The notes under the pieces were generated by a model. It did not search any database. It saw only the letters and a list, made by a program, of their open reading frames with translations, and had not been told where the DNA came from. A stretch of 49,618 nucleotides of DNA from the NCBI GenBank assembly GCA_009392775.1, contig VFFT01000119.1:1-49618 (forward strand), read 5' to 3'. Each line of letters starts with the position of its first letter. Position 1 is the stretch's first letter. Source of the DNA: SAR202 cluster bacterium (GTDB taxonomy: Bacteria > Chloroflexota > Dehalococcoidia > UBA3495). Made by a program: the position numbers and the translations under genes. Of this stretch, positions 25,885-33,578 are shown one piece after another.

Positions 25885-26255
25885 TAAACTATTACTCCTT
25901 TTTTATGTACGTTTAATTCGCATTCTTTATCGTGTGTAATCAATCCTGTGTACTGATTAAAATTTCCTGTGCATTTAGGTACAGGTGGGACATCATATAG
26001 AGGGAATTCAATATCAGTAACTTTTATATCCCCTTCTATTCTTTCTAATAAACTATTTAATTCTTTATCTGTAGTATCAATTCTTTCTAGTCGAACTCTT
26101 ATAACGTCATCGGTTCCTGCTGAATCTAAATCTTTTATCTTGTTGTGGATATTATTCATCCAGTTATTACTGCCTACCTTATTGCCTTGATAGGCTTTGA
26201 TCTCTGCAACTATATGTACTTGTCTATATGTATATTCACCTGCAAAATTACCCAT
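25884..26255 (-). CDS. Hypothetical protein, 123 aa
   Basis: Alternating beta and helical segments, ends KKGVIV. Start overlaps the next gene's stop by 8 nt. Not recognised. Confidence 0.6.
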   Translation of the reverse strand: MGNFAGEYTYRQVHIVAEIKAYQGNKVGSNNWMNNIHNKIKDLDSAGTDDVIRVRLERIDTTDKELNSLLERIEGDIKVTDIEFPLYDVPPVPKCTGNFNQYTGLITHDKECELNVHKKGVIV

Positions 26256-26463
26256 TAGTTATCTCCTTTTCTTCATCAGTAGCTATAAAATATGCTTGTG
26301 AATGGCATTTAGGACACAATCTTTCATTCGATTCGTCCTCATTCATGAAGTCATCATGTTCAGACCAGTCATCTCCTGTATATTTACATCGTAGACAATG
26401 ATGAATATCATCCTCATCAATATCTGAAAACTTTATATATCTATATTCTTTTAAATCTGCCAT
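26248..26463 (-). CDS. Zinc-ribbon protein, 71 aa
   Basis: HHCLRCKY and LCPKCHSQ give a four-Cys zinc ribbon separated by an acidic linker. Overlaps upstream gene by 23 nt. Function unknown. Confidence 0.6.
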   Translation of the reverse strand: MADLKEYRYIKFSDIDEDDIHHCLRCKYTGDDWSEHDDFMNEDESNERLCPKCHSQAYFIATDEEKEITNG

Positions 26464-26671
26464 CAGATATCTCCTTTCCTTTTCGATCAGTTATTTTCAA
26501 AGTTACAGGTTGGGGATCAGTAACCTCAAAATTAAATTCAATTTCACCCTTGAGGTATGACCCGACTTGTCTAAGAAATTCTTCCTTTAGTTCTTGATCG
26601 GACGGCTCATTGTCATGAATAAGACTGATACTAAATCCAGTTTCTAAAAATACAGCCCAATTAGTTGCCAT
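26441..26671 (-). CDS. Hypothetical protein, 76 aa
   Basis: Small mixed alpha/beta protein (beta strands FSISLIHDN and EFNFEVTDPQPVTLKI). Start overlaps the upstream stop. Not recognised. Confidence 0.55.
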   Translation of the reverse strand: MATNWAVFLETGFSISLIHDNEPSDQELKEEFLRQVGSYLKGEIEFNFEVTDPQPVTLKITDRKGKEISDGRFKRI

Positions 26672-26958
26672 TACACCAACCTCTCTTGTTCTGCTGTTCC
26701 GCTAGTAAACTCTTCCTCAGATATTTTGTAGTAGTCTGTAAATTCAAAGTCTTCATTTACAGGTTTGATGCCATATGGAAAGGACTGGTCATATAAATCA
26801 AAGTCAGGGTTTTGAACCTTTTCTTCGCCATCTTTATAGATGGTGTACTCACCTTTGAAGTTACCGTCCTCATCGAATATATGTGGAAGGTCATCAGAAC
26901 TTACATAGCCATGAAAGACCGACATACTTGTTGCTCGAATTCTGTAATACGTTGTCAT
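26671..26958 (-). CDS. Hypothetical protein, 95 aa
   Basis: Tyr/Asp-rich, beta-prone small protein (YYRIRATSMSVFHGYV at the N-terminus). Not recognised. Confidence 0.55.
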   Translation of the reverse strand: MTTYYRIRATSMSVFHGYVSSDDLPHIFDEDGNFKGEYTIYKDGEEKVQNPDFDLYDQSFPYGIKPVNEDFEFTDYYKISEEEFTSGTAEQERLV

Positions 26959-26967
26959 AATTTCTCC

Positions 26968-27153
26968 TTATTTAATTACTCCAAAATCAGTTAGATTAAA
27001 ATTTGTCAGCATAGTTATCACAATCCCTGCAATAGCTATTAGATTTAGTACGATCAATACAGATAAGAACCACATAATCTTATTTATCTTTTTAGATAAT
27101 CTTTTTATTTCTCTACCGTTATGAACAATTACTGAATCATATTTTTGTGTCAT
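26968..27153 (-). CDS. Small membrane protein, 61 aa
   Basis: A basic helix (REIKRLSKKINKI) precedes one transmembrane helix at about 28-50 (WFLSVLIVLNLIAIAGIVI). Same plan as the 69-aa protein at 21818. First gene after the promoter at 27180. Confidence 0.65.
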   Translation of the reverse strand: MTQKYDSVIVHNGREIKRLSKKINKIMWFLSVLIVLNLIAIAGIVITMLTNFNLTDFGVIK

Positions 27154-27179
27154 TTACTCTCCTTTTTCCTTATACTCTA

Positions 27180-27210
27180 ATTGTATAAAATTAACAGGTA
27201 CGTTTGTCAA
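27180..27210 (-). promoter_or_regulatory. Phage promoter, TTGACAAACGTA class
   Basis: Minus-strand TTGACAAACGTA, spacer 19 to TACAAT. Serves the eight-gene unit 27153 to 24056. Confidence 0.8.
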
Positions 27211-27225
27211 TCCCTTTGGTGAAAA

Positions 27226-27594
27226 CTATCTACCGTCAAAATCACTCATAACAAAACTCGTTCTAAAGAGCTTGTTTATCTCATCAAGTAATTCGGGATC
27301 TTCCATATAAGTTGTCTCACCAAAGTTCTCTACATCAACTTTTGGTGGAGCATACAAAGTAAAGCCTGTATCAAAGTCTTCTTCTGTACTTATAGCGGGA
27401 GCGTTATATAGTTTTCCATCACCACTAAGCACGATTTGAAATGATCCCCATTTCTCAAAGTAATACATTTTGATATGTTTCTTATCGTATTCATTAGTCT
27501 CAGGATTAAACACATCTACATCAACACTTTGGTCCACGCTTTCTCCGACCTCAGAATGATATCTATGTCTAAATGTTCTTTTTGGATTACACAT
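27226..27594 (-). CDS. Hypothetical protein, 122 aa
   Basis: Start set at ATG 27594 (overlaps upstream TAA as TAATG; GGGGGT upstream) rather than an in-frame TTG 6 nt earlier. Beta-rich. Not recognised. Confidence 0.6.
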   Translation of the reverse strand: MCNPKRTFRHRYHSEVGESVDQSVDVDVFNPETNEYDKKHIKMYYFEKWGSFQIVLSGDGKLYNAPAISTEEDFDTGFTLYAPPKVDVENFGETTYMEDPELLDEINKLFRTSFVMSDFDGR

Positions 27595-28073
27595 TACCAA
27601 CTACCCCCTACCAATTTTCGTAACTCTGGATATCTGGTATCAAGAACGCCGTTGTACTCACCCCATGTGCCATTATGGTAGTAATTTATCCAACGGTTAT
27701 CATCACCTTCTGAGCCGAGCCATTCTATAAAACAGCCCTCATCAACTAACCCATTAAACAAACTTAGAAAGCCGTTTATTTTGTCACTATTAAAGCTATA
27801 TTCGGGGTATACGATATGATCGATATTGCCTTTGTCATCCTCTTCATACTCAAACCCAAAGGTATTAAATATGTCATCTACTACAAAATTCTTAGACTCA
27901 CCTTCATAATAGCTAGACTTTCCATATAACCATTCACTCCAATTTACAGAATAAGGGGATCGTTCTACTGTGACTTGAGAATCCATAAGTTTTTGGAATC
28001 GTACCTCAACCTCTTTAAAATTTTCTTTCCTTAAAAAGAAATTAACTGTCAGACTTTCTGCTTGATATCCCAT
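27594..28073 (-). CDS. Hypothetical protein, 159 aa
   Basis: Start set at ATG 28073, one base after the previous TAA with GAGAAGGTG upstream; a longer frame to 28142 would overlap the upstream gene by 68 nt. Acidic and rich in Trp/Tyr; ends GGSW. Not recognised. Confidence 0.6.
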   Translation of the reverse strand: MGYQAESLTVNFFLRKENFKEVEVRFQKLMDSQVTVERSPYSVNWSEWLYGKSSYYEGESKNFVVDDIFNTFGFEYEEDDKGNIDHIVYPEYSFNSDKINGFLSLFNGLVDEGCFIEWLGSEGDDNRWINYYHNGTWGEYNGVLDTRYPELRKLVGGSW

Positions 28074-28074
28074 A

Positions 28075-28305
28075 TTATTCACCTTCTCCCCATGTCTCTT
28101 CATATCTATGGCACGCATTTCTGAATGCTCTTTTGCTCTCAATGAACTTATACGTGAGGCTCTGTTTAACGTAGTTAACTAAGTCATCCATATCATATGA
28201 ATCAACTATGTGATCTATAACCGCGTCCGCGTATTCTCTATCCACTCCAAAATATTCAGCGGTCTTGATTTCTTCTTTTGTAAGGGACGGCATTAAATTA
28301 CTCAT
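28075..28305 (-). CDS. Hypothetical protein, 76 aa
   Basis: Acidic helical mini-protein, overlapping its upstream neighbour by one base. Not recognised. Confidence 0.55.
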   Translation of the reverse strand: MSNLMPSLTKEEIKTAEYFGVDREYADAVIDHIVDSYDMDDLVNYVKQSLTYKFIESKRAFRNACHRYEETWGEGE

Positions 28306-28577
28306 TAGTTTCTCTCCTTATAGTAGTTACTCAATCTTTTATCGGCATCTTCATCAACAAAGTTTTTGTAATCAGGTCTATATTCATCAATACTTTGCTC
28401 TGCATTCGCAAGAGTATGAAGTGACCATCCGCATAGATGGATAAACACGTTATCTATTACGCCTTTGTCATAGTCATTAGACTGTTCATAAGTCCATAAC
28501 AATTTCTGCATTTCTCTATCACCATCATCATCCGCCATAAATTCATCTAAAAATCTCTCTGCAATATTTACTTCCAT
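28305..28577 (-). CDS. Hypothetical protein, 90 aa
   Basis: Acidic, helical; good AAAAGGAG site upstream. Not recognised. Confidence 0.55.
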   Translation of the reverse strand: MEVNIAERFLDEFMADDDGDREMQKLLWTYEQSNDYDKGVIDNVFIHLCGWSLHTLANAEQSIDEYRPDYKNFVDEDADKRLSNYYKERN

Positions 28578-28592
28578 TTTTCTCCTTTTTCC

Positions 28593-28787
28593 TTAACTGT
28601 ATTGATTCCATCCGCACGATTGGCAGACTTCAGCTATATTTTTTACGAGAGTTCCTGTCTCGTATTGATCCCATTTTTCAAAAACTCCTACCTGATAAAT
28701 CCATTCATTACACATAGGACATTCAGTCTCTACTTTTGCTGTAATGTAATCAGATTCTTCTTCAATTACTTTAACTATTAGTGCCAT
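28593..28787 (-). CDS. Zinc-ribbon protein, 64 aa
   Basis: CPMCNEW and CQSCGW at both ends of a beta-hairpin region form a standard four-Cys zinc ribbon; AAGGAG site upstream. Small phage zinc ribbons often bind nucleic acid. Confidence 0.65.
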   Translation of the reverse strand: MALIVKVIEEESDYITAKVETECPMCNEWIYQVGVFEKWDQYETGTLVKNIAEVCQSCGWNQYS

Positions 28788-28796
28788 TTTTTCTCC

Positions 28797-29006
28797 TTAT
28801 CCGCAACACTTGCAATCGCAATCATCTAAACAATCCCTGTATTCACAACCTTCACCGCTTTGGCAAATTTCATCCGCACAAAGAACGTTGTAGCAAGGGC
28901 AGATTCTTTTGTTACAGAATGTTCCGCAATTACAGATCACATCACTATCTAATATTCCCGAACCTTCACCGCTATGTATGTTCTTTTCTATTCTTGCTAT
29001 CTTCAT
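28797..29006 (-). CDS. Extremely Cys-rich mini-protein, 69 aa
   Basis: Start ATG 29006 overlaps the upstream TGA (ATGA). From about residue 23 to the end there are 13 Cys in about 46 residues, including CNCGTFC, CPC and the terminal CDCKCCG. The density resembles metallothioneins or multi-zinc proteins. Low sequence complexity makes homology calls unsafe. Confidence 0.65.
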   Translation of the reverse strand: MKIARIEKNIHSGEGSGILDSDVICNCGTFCNKRICPCYNVLCADEICQSGEGCEYRDCLDDCDCKCCG

Positions 29007-29203
29007 ATTGTCCAAACCACATCATTTTTTTCGTCATATACGCATACTGCTACCCAGTTGTTTAACGAGTCTAATATTTCTTGACCAGTTACTTTAGGCA
29101 TTAGTTCTCTAGTTGCCGTATTGATAGCATTATTGATGCCGTCTGTTTCGACTTCTATATCTAGATAACCTTCTATTTCAATCTGAACTCTGAATTTAGG
29201 CAT
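29003..29203 (-). CDS. Hypothetical protein, 66 aa
   Basis: Start chosen at ATG 29203 because it overlaps the upstream TAA and has GAGG upstream; the longer frame to 29272 overlaps that gene by 77 nt. A beta-alpha-beta plan (FRVQIEIEGYLDIEVE, helix, VAVCVYDEK). Not recognised. Confidence 0.6.
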   Translation of the reverse strand: MPKFRVQIEIEGYLDIEVETDGINNAINTATRELMPKVTGQEILDSLNNWVAVCVYDEKNDVVWTI

Positions 29204-29558
29204 TGGCTTTAGACCTCGACTTTGCGACTGCTCGATTCCAACGTTTTTCCCATTCCATGTCCTTCTCAACATCCTCAGTCCTCAATCCACGAATAACATA
29301 ATCAGGAGCCTGATGTTGGTCACCGAAAGGAATCCACTTGAGTTGTAACGGCTTTAACTTAACTACTTCATAGTAGGCATAGCTATCAGCCATCTGAAGT
29401 TTCCAAACGAACAACGCCCTTTTCTCTAGATTCTTTAATGCTTTACTTCCCATATCCCATTCATCTTGAACCTCATCAGCATCAAATCTTAAAAAGCCGT
29501 ATTCACTTTTCACCATGCTCTGAAACTCTTTTGGTAATCCTTTTAATAATCTCGCCAT
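29196..29558 (-). CDS. Hypothetical protein, 120 aa
   Basis: Basic, Trp/Lys-rich helical protein; AAGGAG ribosome site. First gene after the promoter at 29582. Not recognised. Confidence 0.6.
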   Translation of the reverse strand: MARLLKGLPKEFQSMVKSEYGFLRFDADEVQDEWDMGSKALKNLEKRALFVWKLQMADSYAYYEVVKLKPLQLKWIPFGDQHQAPDYVIRGLRTEDVEKDMEWEKRWNRAVAKSRSKANA

Positions 29559-29581
29559 TTATATTTTCTCCTTATATTTAT

Positions 29582-29612
29582 ATTGTAACATATTGTAATA
29601 GACGTTTGTCAA
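29582..29612 (-). promoter_or_regulatory. Phage promoter, TTGACAAACGT class
   Basis: Minus-strand TTGACAAACGT, spacer 19, TGT TACAAT. Serves 29558 to 27226. Confidence 0.8.
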
Positions 29613-29620
29613 TACCTGTA

Positions 29621-30232
29621 TTAACGTCTTCCAAACGGTGGCTCTTTATAAAAGAGATAACTTGTAGCCGTTCTTTCCGGTATGTGAGCGGTCATGTCCG
29701 ATCTAAGGTATACGTTCTGAGCGTTATAGATCGCATGTAAATCATCTTTACTGAAGGGCGTAATGTGGTCATCATTCAGAATCATGTGATCTTCATCAAT
29801 AAAGAAATGATCAGCTTTGTAGGGATCGTATTTCACCTGCAACATAATGTTGCGTAACCATTTAGAATGATAGTCGGTTATTTTTGGATTAGACCATGCT
29901 ATTCCTGATCTCACATATGCATGAACATTTTTTCGACCTTCTTCAAGTACGCGTTGTCGGCTCTTTTTACCAACAACGAACTTAGCACCCATTACCGTTA
30001 GAGAAGTTTCATATCCACATATACGTCCAGTTTCCCTATCCTTGATGGACCAACAGTCCCTATTCAAATTTCGATAGATATCCACGTTGTGGTATATCTT
30101 GTTGAATGGGTAATTCTCAGCACCTTTATCTTCTTTGGTACAGCCCACAAAGTTACCTAGTGAGTTATGGCTTTGTTGAGTCACCCATAGACCACCTTTA
30201 TAAACTTTATTTTTTATCCGCAATTCAGTCAT
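29621..30232 (-). CDS. Hypothetical phage protein, 203 aa
   Basis: Start set at ATG 30232, one base after the upstream TAA. Contains CWSIKDRETGRICGY followed by VMGAKFVVGKKSRQRVLEEG and KNVHAYVRSG, a segment that looks like a conserved phage protein of unknown function. Confidence 0.65.
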   Translation of the reverse strand: MTELRIKNKVYKGGLWVTQQSHNSLGNFVGCTKEDKGAENYPFNKIYHNVDIYRNLNRDCWSIKDRETGRICGYETSLTVMGAKFVVGKKSRQRVLEEGRKNVHAYVRSGIAWSNPKITDYHSKWLRNIMLQVKYDPYKADHFFIDEDHMILNDDHITPFSKDDLHAIYNAQNVYLRSDMTAHIPERTATSYLFYKEPPFGRR

Positions 30233-30233
30233 A

Positions 30234-30461
30234 TTATTCATCCTCATTAAATGTTGGTTTGTATCCTATTACTAGGAAATCCATACCGTCTGCATGTTTC
30301 CAATCTTCTGTGTGATCAAGGCTTACCAAATCGACAACATTACCGATCCAACCCCCATCAAAATCAGAGCCGAACCATTTCGTTCCATCCTTTCCACCCA
30401 TCAACTGCCAACCATATTTTTCTAAATCCGCCTTTTGTTTCTCCGTCAAAAAATCTTTCAT
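30234..30461 (-). CDS. Hypothetical protein, 75 aa
   Basis: First gene after the promoter at 30486. Helical start then Gly/Trp/Asp-rich beta region (KWFGSDFDGGWIG). Not recognised. Confidence 0.6.
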   Translation of the reverse strand: MKDFLTEKQKADLEKYGWQLMGGKDGTKWFGSDFDGGWIGNVVDLVSLDHTEDWKHADGMDFLVIGYKPTFNEDE

Positions 30462-30485
30462 TCTTTCACTTACTCCTATAGTTAT

Positions 30486-30516
30486 ATTGTACCATATTAA
30501 TACATACGTTTGTCAA
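30486..30516 (-). promoter_or_regulatory. Phage promoter, TTGACAAACGTA class
   Basis: Minus-strand TTGACAAACGTA, spacer 19, TGG TACAAT. Serves 30461 and 29621. Confidence 0.82.
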
Positions 30517-30528
30517 TACTTGAAATGG

Positions 30529-30900
30529 CAAATAGAGATAAGAACCTATGTTGGGGTTTTTATCTCTGAACTAGGGGTGGCTCCTACAAAGTAGATTATT
30601 CATTAAGGGAGAGGTTTCAACCTGTCATCTAGAATGTATTGCTACACTCCATAATCTAGACCTAAATCTAGAACCAACCTGATCACCTTATACTCCCACT
30701 CACACCCTAGTCGGCTAACTGAGGGATTCGCCTACAATGATTTCTCAAAGCCCTTTCGGGAAAGACCCACCAACTCAGATGACCTAGAGTTAAGAACGAG
30801 GTTAGAAACTGTTCTTATGGGTAGTTAGGTATCCCTTCCATTAATCAGCAGTCCATTACTGAAATCTTCCCCTGATACCGACAGGGCTTAACTCATGTGT
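30529..30900 (-). ncRNA. Candidate structured noncoding RNA, about 370 nt
   Basis: A gene-free stretch with its own promoter (30903) and its own end hairpin. On the minus strand it can form CCCTG/CAGGG near the 5-prime end, AAGAAC/GTTCTT, a CCC-GAAA-GGG GNRA hairpin at about 30756-30765 (GNRA only on the minus strand), TCTAGA/TCTAGA, and a terminal GAGATAA...TTATCTC stem at about 30535-30568. No start codon with a good reading frame was found. No match to tmRNA, RNase P or group I landmarks by eye. Confidence 0.55.
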
Positions 30901-30902
30901 TA

Positions 30903-30933
30903 ACTATATCATATCGTAGGGAACGTTTGTCAA
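30903..30933 (-). promoter_or_regulatory. Phage promoter ahead of candidate ncRNA
   Basis: Minus-strand TTGACAAACGT, spacer 19, TATAGT. The next protein gene downstream is more than 400 nt away and has its own promoter. Confidence 0.75.
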
Positions 30934-30937
30934 GTCC

Positions 30938-31156
30938 CTATTGACTATCCTCGTACCACTTCCAATCTTGAGCTAGAAGTTCTGTTCCGGTGGTTGCAGG
31001 TGGTTCTATCTCATTAATAGTTTGAGTCCATTCAGAATCTAACGCGTTGTCGCCTTTTTCCCATTGAACCTTTACTGCATCAACTTCTCTAGTAGAAAGA
31101 CCAACCTCATCACTAATAAACCAGTTATAGAGAGTAGTTATATTTGGATCAGCCAT
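30938..31156 (-). CDS. Hypothetical protein, 72 aa
   Basis: AAGGA upstream of ATG. Helical acidic mini-protein with several Trp. Not recognised. Confidence 0.6.
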   Translation of the reverse strand: MADPNITTLYNWFISDEVGLSTREVDAVKVQWEKGDNALDSEWTQTINEIEPPATTGTELLAQDWKWYEDSQ

Positions 31157-31238
31157 ATGAGTATTCCTTAAAGAATTATCTATATAAAGACATTATATAT
31201 TATTGATTCATAACCGCATGGCGGGTTTTGTACAGTCA

Positions 31239-31481
31239 TTAGTTAGTAATATTACTTCTATTAATATACCTAGCTTTAATACTATATACACTTAACAACC
31301 ATTCAGCCCATATACCCTTCAACCCATACTTCCAGAACCACCTAGCTGTATCCATCACTACAGCCTCAGATACCTCTACTCCACTATCTACTTTACATTG
31401 GTGTTCTCTATTCCAAGCCTCTCCACAACGACACTCAAAGTATATATCGGAACTGTGTGACTGTGACAAGTCTAACTGCAT
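31239..31481 (-). CDS. Hypothetical protein, 80 aa
   Basis: GGAGAG ribosome site. Contains CRCGEAWNREHQC (possible metal site) then a Trp-rich hydrophobic helix (WFWKYGLKGIWAEWLLSVY). Not recognised. Confidence 0.55.
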   Translation of the reverse strand: MQLDLSQSHSSDIYFECRCGEAWNREHQCKVDSGVEVSEAVVMDTARWFWKYGLKGIWAEWLLSVYSIKARYINRSNITN

Positions 31482-31861
31482 ATCAACTCTCCAATGTATT
31501 TTATAATTTACTGAGGAAATACCTCATGATATTACTAACAAGAACATACGTTTCCTATTGCCGATATCATAACCCATTTGTCAAGCAACCACCAACTCAT
31601 CTGCTCATCAACTCTCAGGCACGAATATATCCCTTTTTGTAAGAGGGGGTATTCGATATGGAGGACCTCCACGAAAAGATGCCCTCGCCATACATTTAGT
31701 ACCATGAAATGCTCATCATATGGCATAAACATAAGGTATTAGCCATAAGACATGAGCATAAACCATCAATCATACATATACGTAGTATATGTATTTTCTA
31801 CCCTGCCACTAGAAACAGTTGTAGTTGAAACAACTTGTTACCAGTGGTAGTGTTAGTTGGT

Positions 31862-32007
31862 GAGTGAGGGGTGAGTGGGTTTGAAGGTAAGGACTGTGTT
31901 CTCTTCCTACCTTGTGATCTAATTGCTTGAGATTACTGTGAGTCACACTTTTTCTATTTGACGACAACTCACACAAATATGTCCCACGTTTCTCCCTCCC
32001 CTCACTC
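31862..32007. repeat. 10-bp inverted repeat enclosing 126 nt
   Basis: GAGTGAGGGG at 31862-31871 is the perfect complement of 31998-32007. The enclosed region has smaller self-complementary parts. It may be the closing stem of an RNA; strand not determined. Confidence 0.5.
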
Positions 32008-32124
32008 CTTGAAATCCTTTTTAGTGTTTATGACTAAATACTTTTGCTAGAAACCACCCACGCGTTTCACCACTTCGAGATCAACCACCTCAGACGTTTG
32101 TCAAATACAGCAGGTCCAGAGGGT

Positions 32125-32136
32125 TAAGGGAAAGAT
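32125..32136 (-). repeat. 12-bp intergenic box
   Basis: Plus strand TAAGGGAAAGAT, 20 nt from a TTGACAAACGT motif. Leftmost of 14 copies. Confidence 0.7.
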
Positions 32137-32167
32137 GACCGGGGCAGGAAACGGGACCCAAAAAAAA

Positions 32168-32368
32168 TCCCCTCGTCATGGGGGTTCTCTCCGTGATAAT
32201 GGTGCTTTCGAGGACGCTGGATCATTTGACGAGGGGGTGAGGTGAGGTATCTGCGAGTTTGTTATCAAATAAACTGGAGGTACAACTGAATGAACAGAAG
32301 TGGTGCAGATACCTCAGGGGAATTATACAACCATACACATAGCTGTGCGACCCATAGAGGGGTTTTTT
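32168..32368 (+). ncRNA. Candidate plus-strand RNA with two long hairpins
   Basis: CCCCTCGTC (about 32171) pairs with GACGAGGGG (about 32228), enclosing about 50 nt; GAGGTATCTGC (about 32243) pairs with GCAGATACCTC (about 32308), and its loop contains the leader-like TTATCAAATAAA plus GGAGGTAC. A GGGGTTTTTT run near 32360 would end a plus-strand transcript. The same arrangement recurs at 35034-35160. Confidence 0.45.
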
Positions 32369-32379
32369 ATACTAAGTAG
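32290..32379 (+). CDS. Possible 29-aa leader-type peptide
   Basis: ATG 32290 is preceded by the same leader found on minus-strand genes (ATCAAATAAA then GGAGGTAC), here on the plus strand and inside the loop and arm of an 11-bp hairpin, which could gate translation. Encodes MNRSGADTSGELYNHTHSC and ten further residues. No homology visible; may not be expressed. Confidence 0.35.
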   Translation: MNRSGADTSGELYNHTHSCATHRGVFYTK

Positions 32380-32524
32380 TAGAATGCTGTTCTTTCCATT
32401 CTTTATAGTCCGATATCAACGCTTCTACAGTATAGTCTCCATTAACTAAATCTCGGATTATTTCTCGGTATTCCGAATCATCGGTTATGAAGTTTTCTAC
32501 ATCGTCATTAGTTATTTTATCCAT
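32372..32524 (-). CDS. Hypothetical protein, 50 aa
   Basis: Found by direct reading: ATG 32524 overlaps the previous TAA (ATGGATAA) and TAG is at 32372. Acidic helical peptide starting MDKITNDDVENFITDDSEY. Overlaps the antisense 29-codon frame end. Not recognised. Confidence 0.6.
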   Translation of the reverse strand: MDKITNDDVENFITDDSEYREIIRDLVNGDYTVEALISDYKEWKEQHSTT

Positions 32525-32684
32525 AGCTCTTAATGTCCTTCCTTAGTTGATCAATTGAATATTTGCTATTAACCAGTTCAAGTATCAGTTCGATCAGGGT
32601 ATTAACGTTCTCACTACCGAACCAGTCCTCGAACTCTTCTTTAGTAACTATTTTGTCTTTTAGTGGAACAAACTCATTAGTCAT
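32517..32684 (-). CDS. Hypothetical protein, 55 aa
   Basis: Found by direct reading: ATG 32684 (TAATG overlap) to TAA 32517. Starts MTNEFVPLKDKIVTKEEFED; acidic and helical. Same operon as the zinc protein upstream. Confidence 0.6.
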   Translation of the reverse strand: MTNEFVPLKDKIVTKEEFEDWFGSENVNTLIELILELVNSKYSIDQLRKDIKSYG

Positions 32685-32884
32685 TATCTAGACTCCGCAA
32701 TAGTCGGAGCTATTCTAGATACCTGCTCCGATGAATATCCTGCATCTCTTAATCTGGCATATGTCACCAAGGTGTCATTGCAGTCGCCACAACATTGTCC
32801 TTCAGCTACTGGTTGGGCGTTATGTCCGCCATCCCAACCATTAGCGTCTGGAAGTATAAAGTCTTTGCATATTACGCAATTCAT
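32684..32884 (-). CDS. Small zinc protein of the GHNAQP family, 66 aa
   Basis: Start set at ATG 32884 (AAGGAGAG upstream). MNCVICKDF, then GWDGGHNAQPVAEGQCCGDCN: a CxxC...CCxxC layout with the GHNAxPV signature known from small uncharacterised phage proteins, including those of marine phages. Likely zinc binding; role unknown. Confidence 0.75.
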   Translation of the reverse strand: MNCVICKDFILPDANGWDGGHNAQPVAEGQCCGDCNDTLVTYARLRDAGYSSEQVSRIAPTIAESR

Positions 32885-32894
32885 AAGACTCTCC

Positions 32895-33140
32895 TTATAC
32901 CAACCCCAGAAGTCCGCCACCATTGGCAACGTCATCTGCGACATCAGGATACATTTCCATGAGCTTGGTAAAGTTAGTACCAAAGCCTTCCATAATTGTC
33001 CTAACAGCCTCTTTATCTAGATAGCCATCAGACTCTTCGATAACAGTTCTGGAATCAAACATATTGGTGATTCCGCTCTGTCGTATTTCTTCATAAGCCA
33101 TAAATTGTTCTCGGGTGATATTTATTTGTTCAGTCGTCAT
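32895..33140 (-). CDS. Small phage protein (EEIRQSGxTNMF type), 81 aa
   Basis: YEEIRQSGITNMFD is a motif recurrent in small uncharacterised phage proteins. Followed by a helical segment and Gly-rich C-terminus. Coupled to its upstream neighbour by a one-base overlap. Confidence 0.7.
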   Translation of the reverse strand: MTTEQINITREQFMAYEEIRQSGITNMFDSRTVIEESDGYLDKEAVRTIMEGFGTNFTKLMEMYPDVADDVANGGGLLGLV

Positions 33141-33373
33141 TAGTTATTTCCTTTTAATTCGTAATTTTTTATTAGTTCGTTAGCTCGGACACGGTCAGAG
33201 ATTATCTGAAACGCCTCGTCTATCTCGGTGTCGTAATTGTTATTATCTAAACCTTCGACTTCTGCGAGGTATCTGAGATGAACCGGATCGATGCATTCCA
33301 TTGAATCTCTAGCTATTGTCAGTACGATGCTTAGAGCCTTTGCCTCTTTCACCTGATATTCCTGTAGGGTCAT
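33140..33373 (-). CDS. Hypothetical protein, 77 aa
   Basis: Helical, acidic; overlaps both neighbours by 1-4 nt. Not recognised. Confidence 0.6.
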   Translation of the reverse strand: MTLQEYQVKEAKALSIVLTIARDSMECIDPVHLRYLAEVEGLDNNNYDTEIDEAFQIISDRVRANELIKNYELKGNN

Positions 33374-33555
33374 AAGGCTTTAGCCAACCTTTTAAGCTCA
33401 TCCCGACTTACTATGAATTCGGGTATGATCTTGGCTTGATCATCTAAACGAGGATTATTGCCTCGTCCATTATGCGTAGCGACTATCGCCACGTTGTCAC
33501 CTCTATCAGTGACCTTGAAGTTCCAGACTCCACCTGCTTTCAACTTAAATTCCAT
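33370..33555 (-). CDS. Hypothetical protein, 61 aa
   Basis: Start set at ATG 33555: AAGGAG is 8 nt away, whereas ATG 33561 would leave only 2 nt. First gene after the promoter at 33579. Beta-rich N-terminus then a helix. Not recognised. Confidence 0.6.
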   Translation of the reverse strand: MEFKLKAGGVWNFKVTDRGDNVAIVATHNGRGNNPRLDDQAKIIPEFIVSRDELKRLAKAL

Positions 33556-33578
33556 ATTCATTTCTCCTTTATGAATTA

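Larger units (their letters stand above)
31482..32371. other. Gene-poor, hairpin-rich interval
   Basis: About 890 nt without a convincing gene; the only longer frame (31535-31732, minus) has no ribosome site. It holds several inverted repeats: CCACT/AGTGG around GTTGT/ACAAC at about 31806-31846, a 10-bp pair GAGTGAGGGG 31862-31871 with CCCCTCACTC 31998-32007, and the nested hairpins at 32170-32320 listed separately. A TTGACAAACGT motif lies at 32094-32104 but lacks a -10 hexamer. Probably encodes structured RNA. Confidence 0.5.

Noticed and set aside
30529..30900. tmRNA or RNase P RNA
   Set aside because: No tRNA-like ends, no tag-peptide frame and none of the conserved RNase P core blocks.
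31535..31732. 65-codon minus-strand frame as a gene
   Set aside because: No ribosome site, no consensus promoter with a -10, and composition unlike the other small genes.
32094..32104. Functional promoter at the TTGACAAACGT motif
   Set aside because: No acceptable -10 hexamer at 16-19 nt on the minus strand, unlike all other copies.
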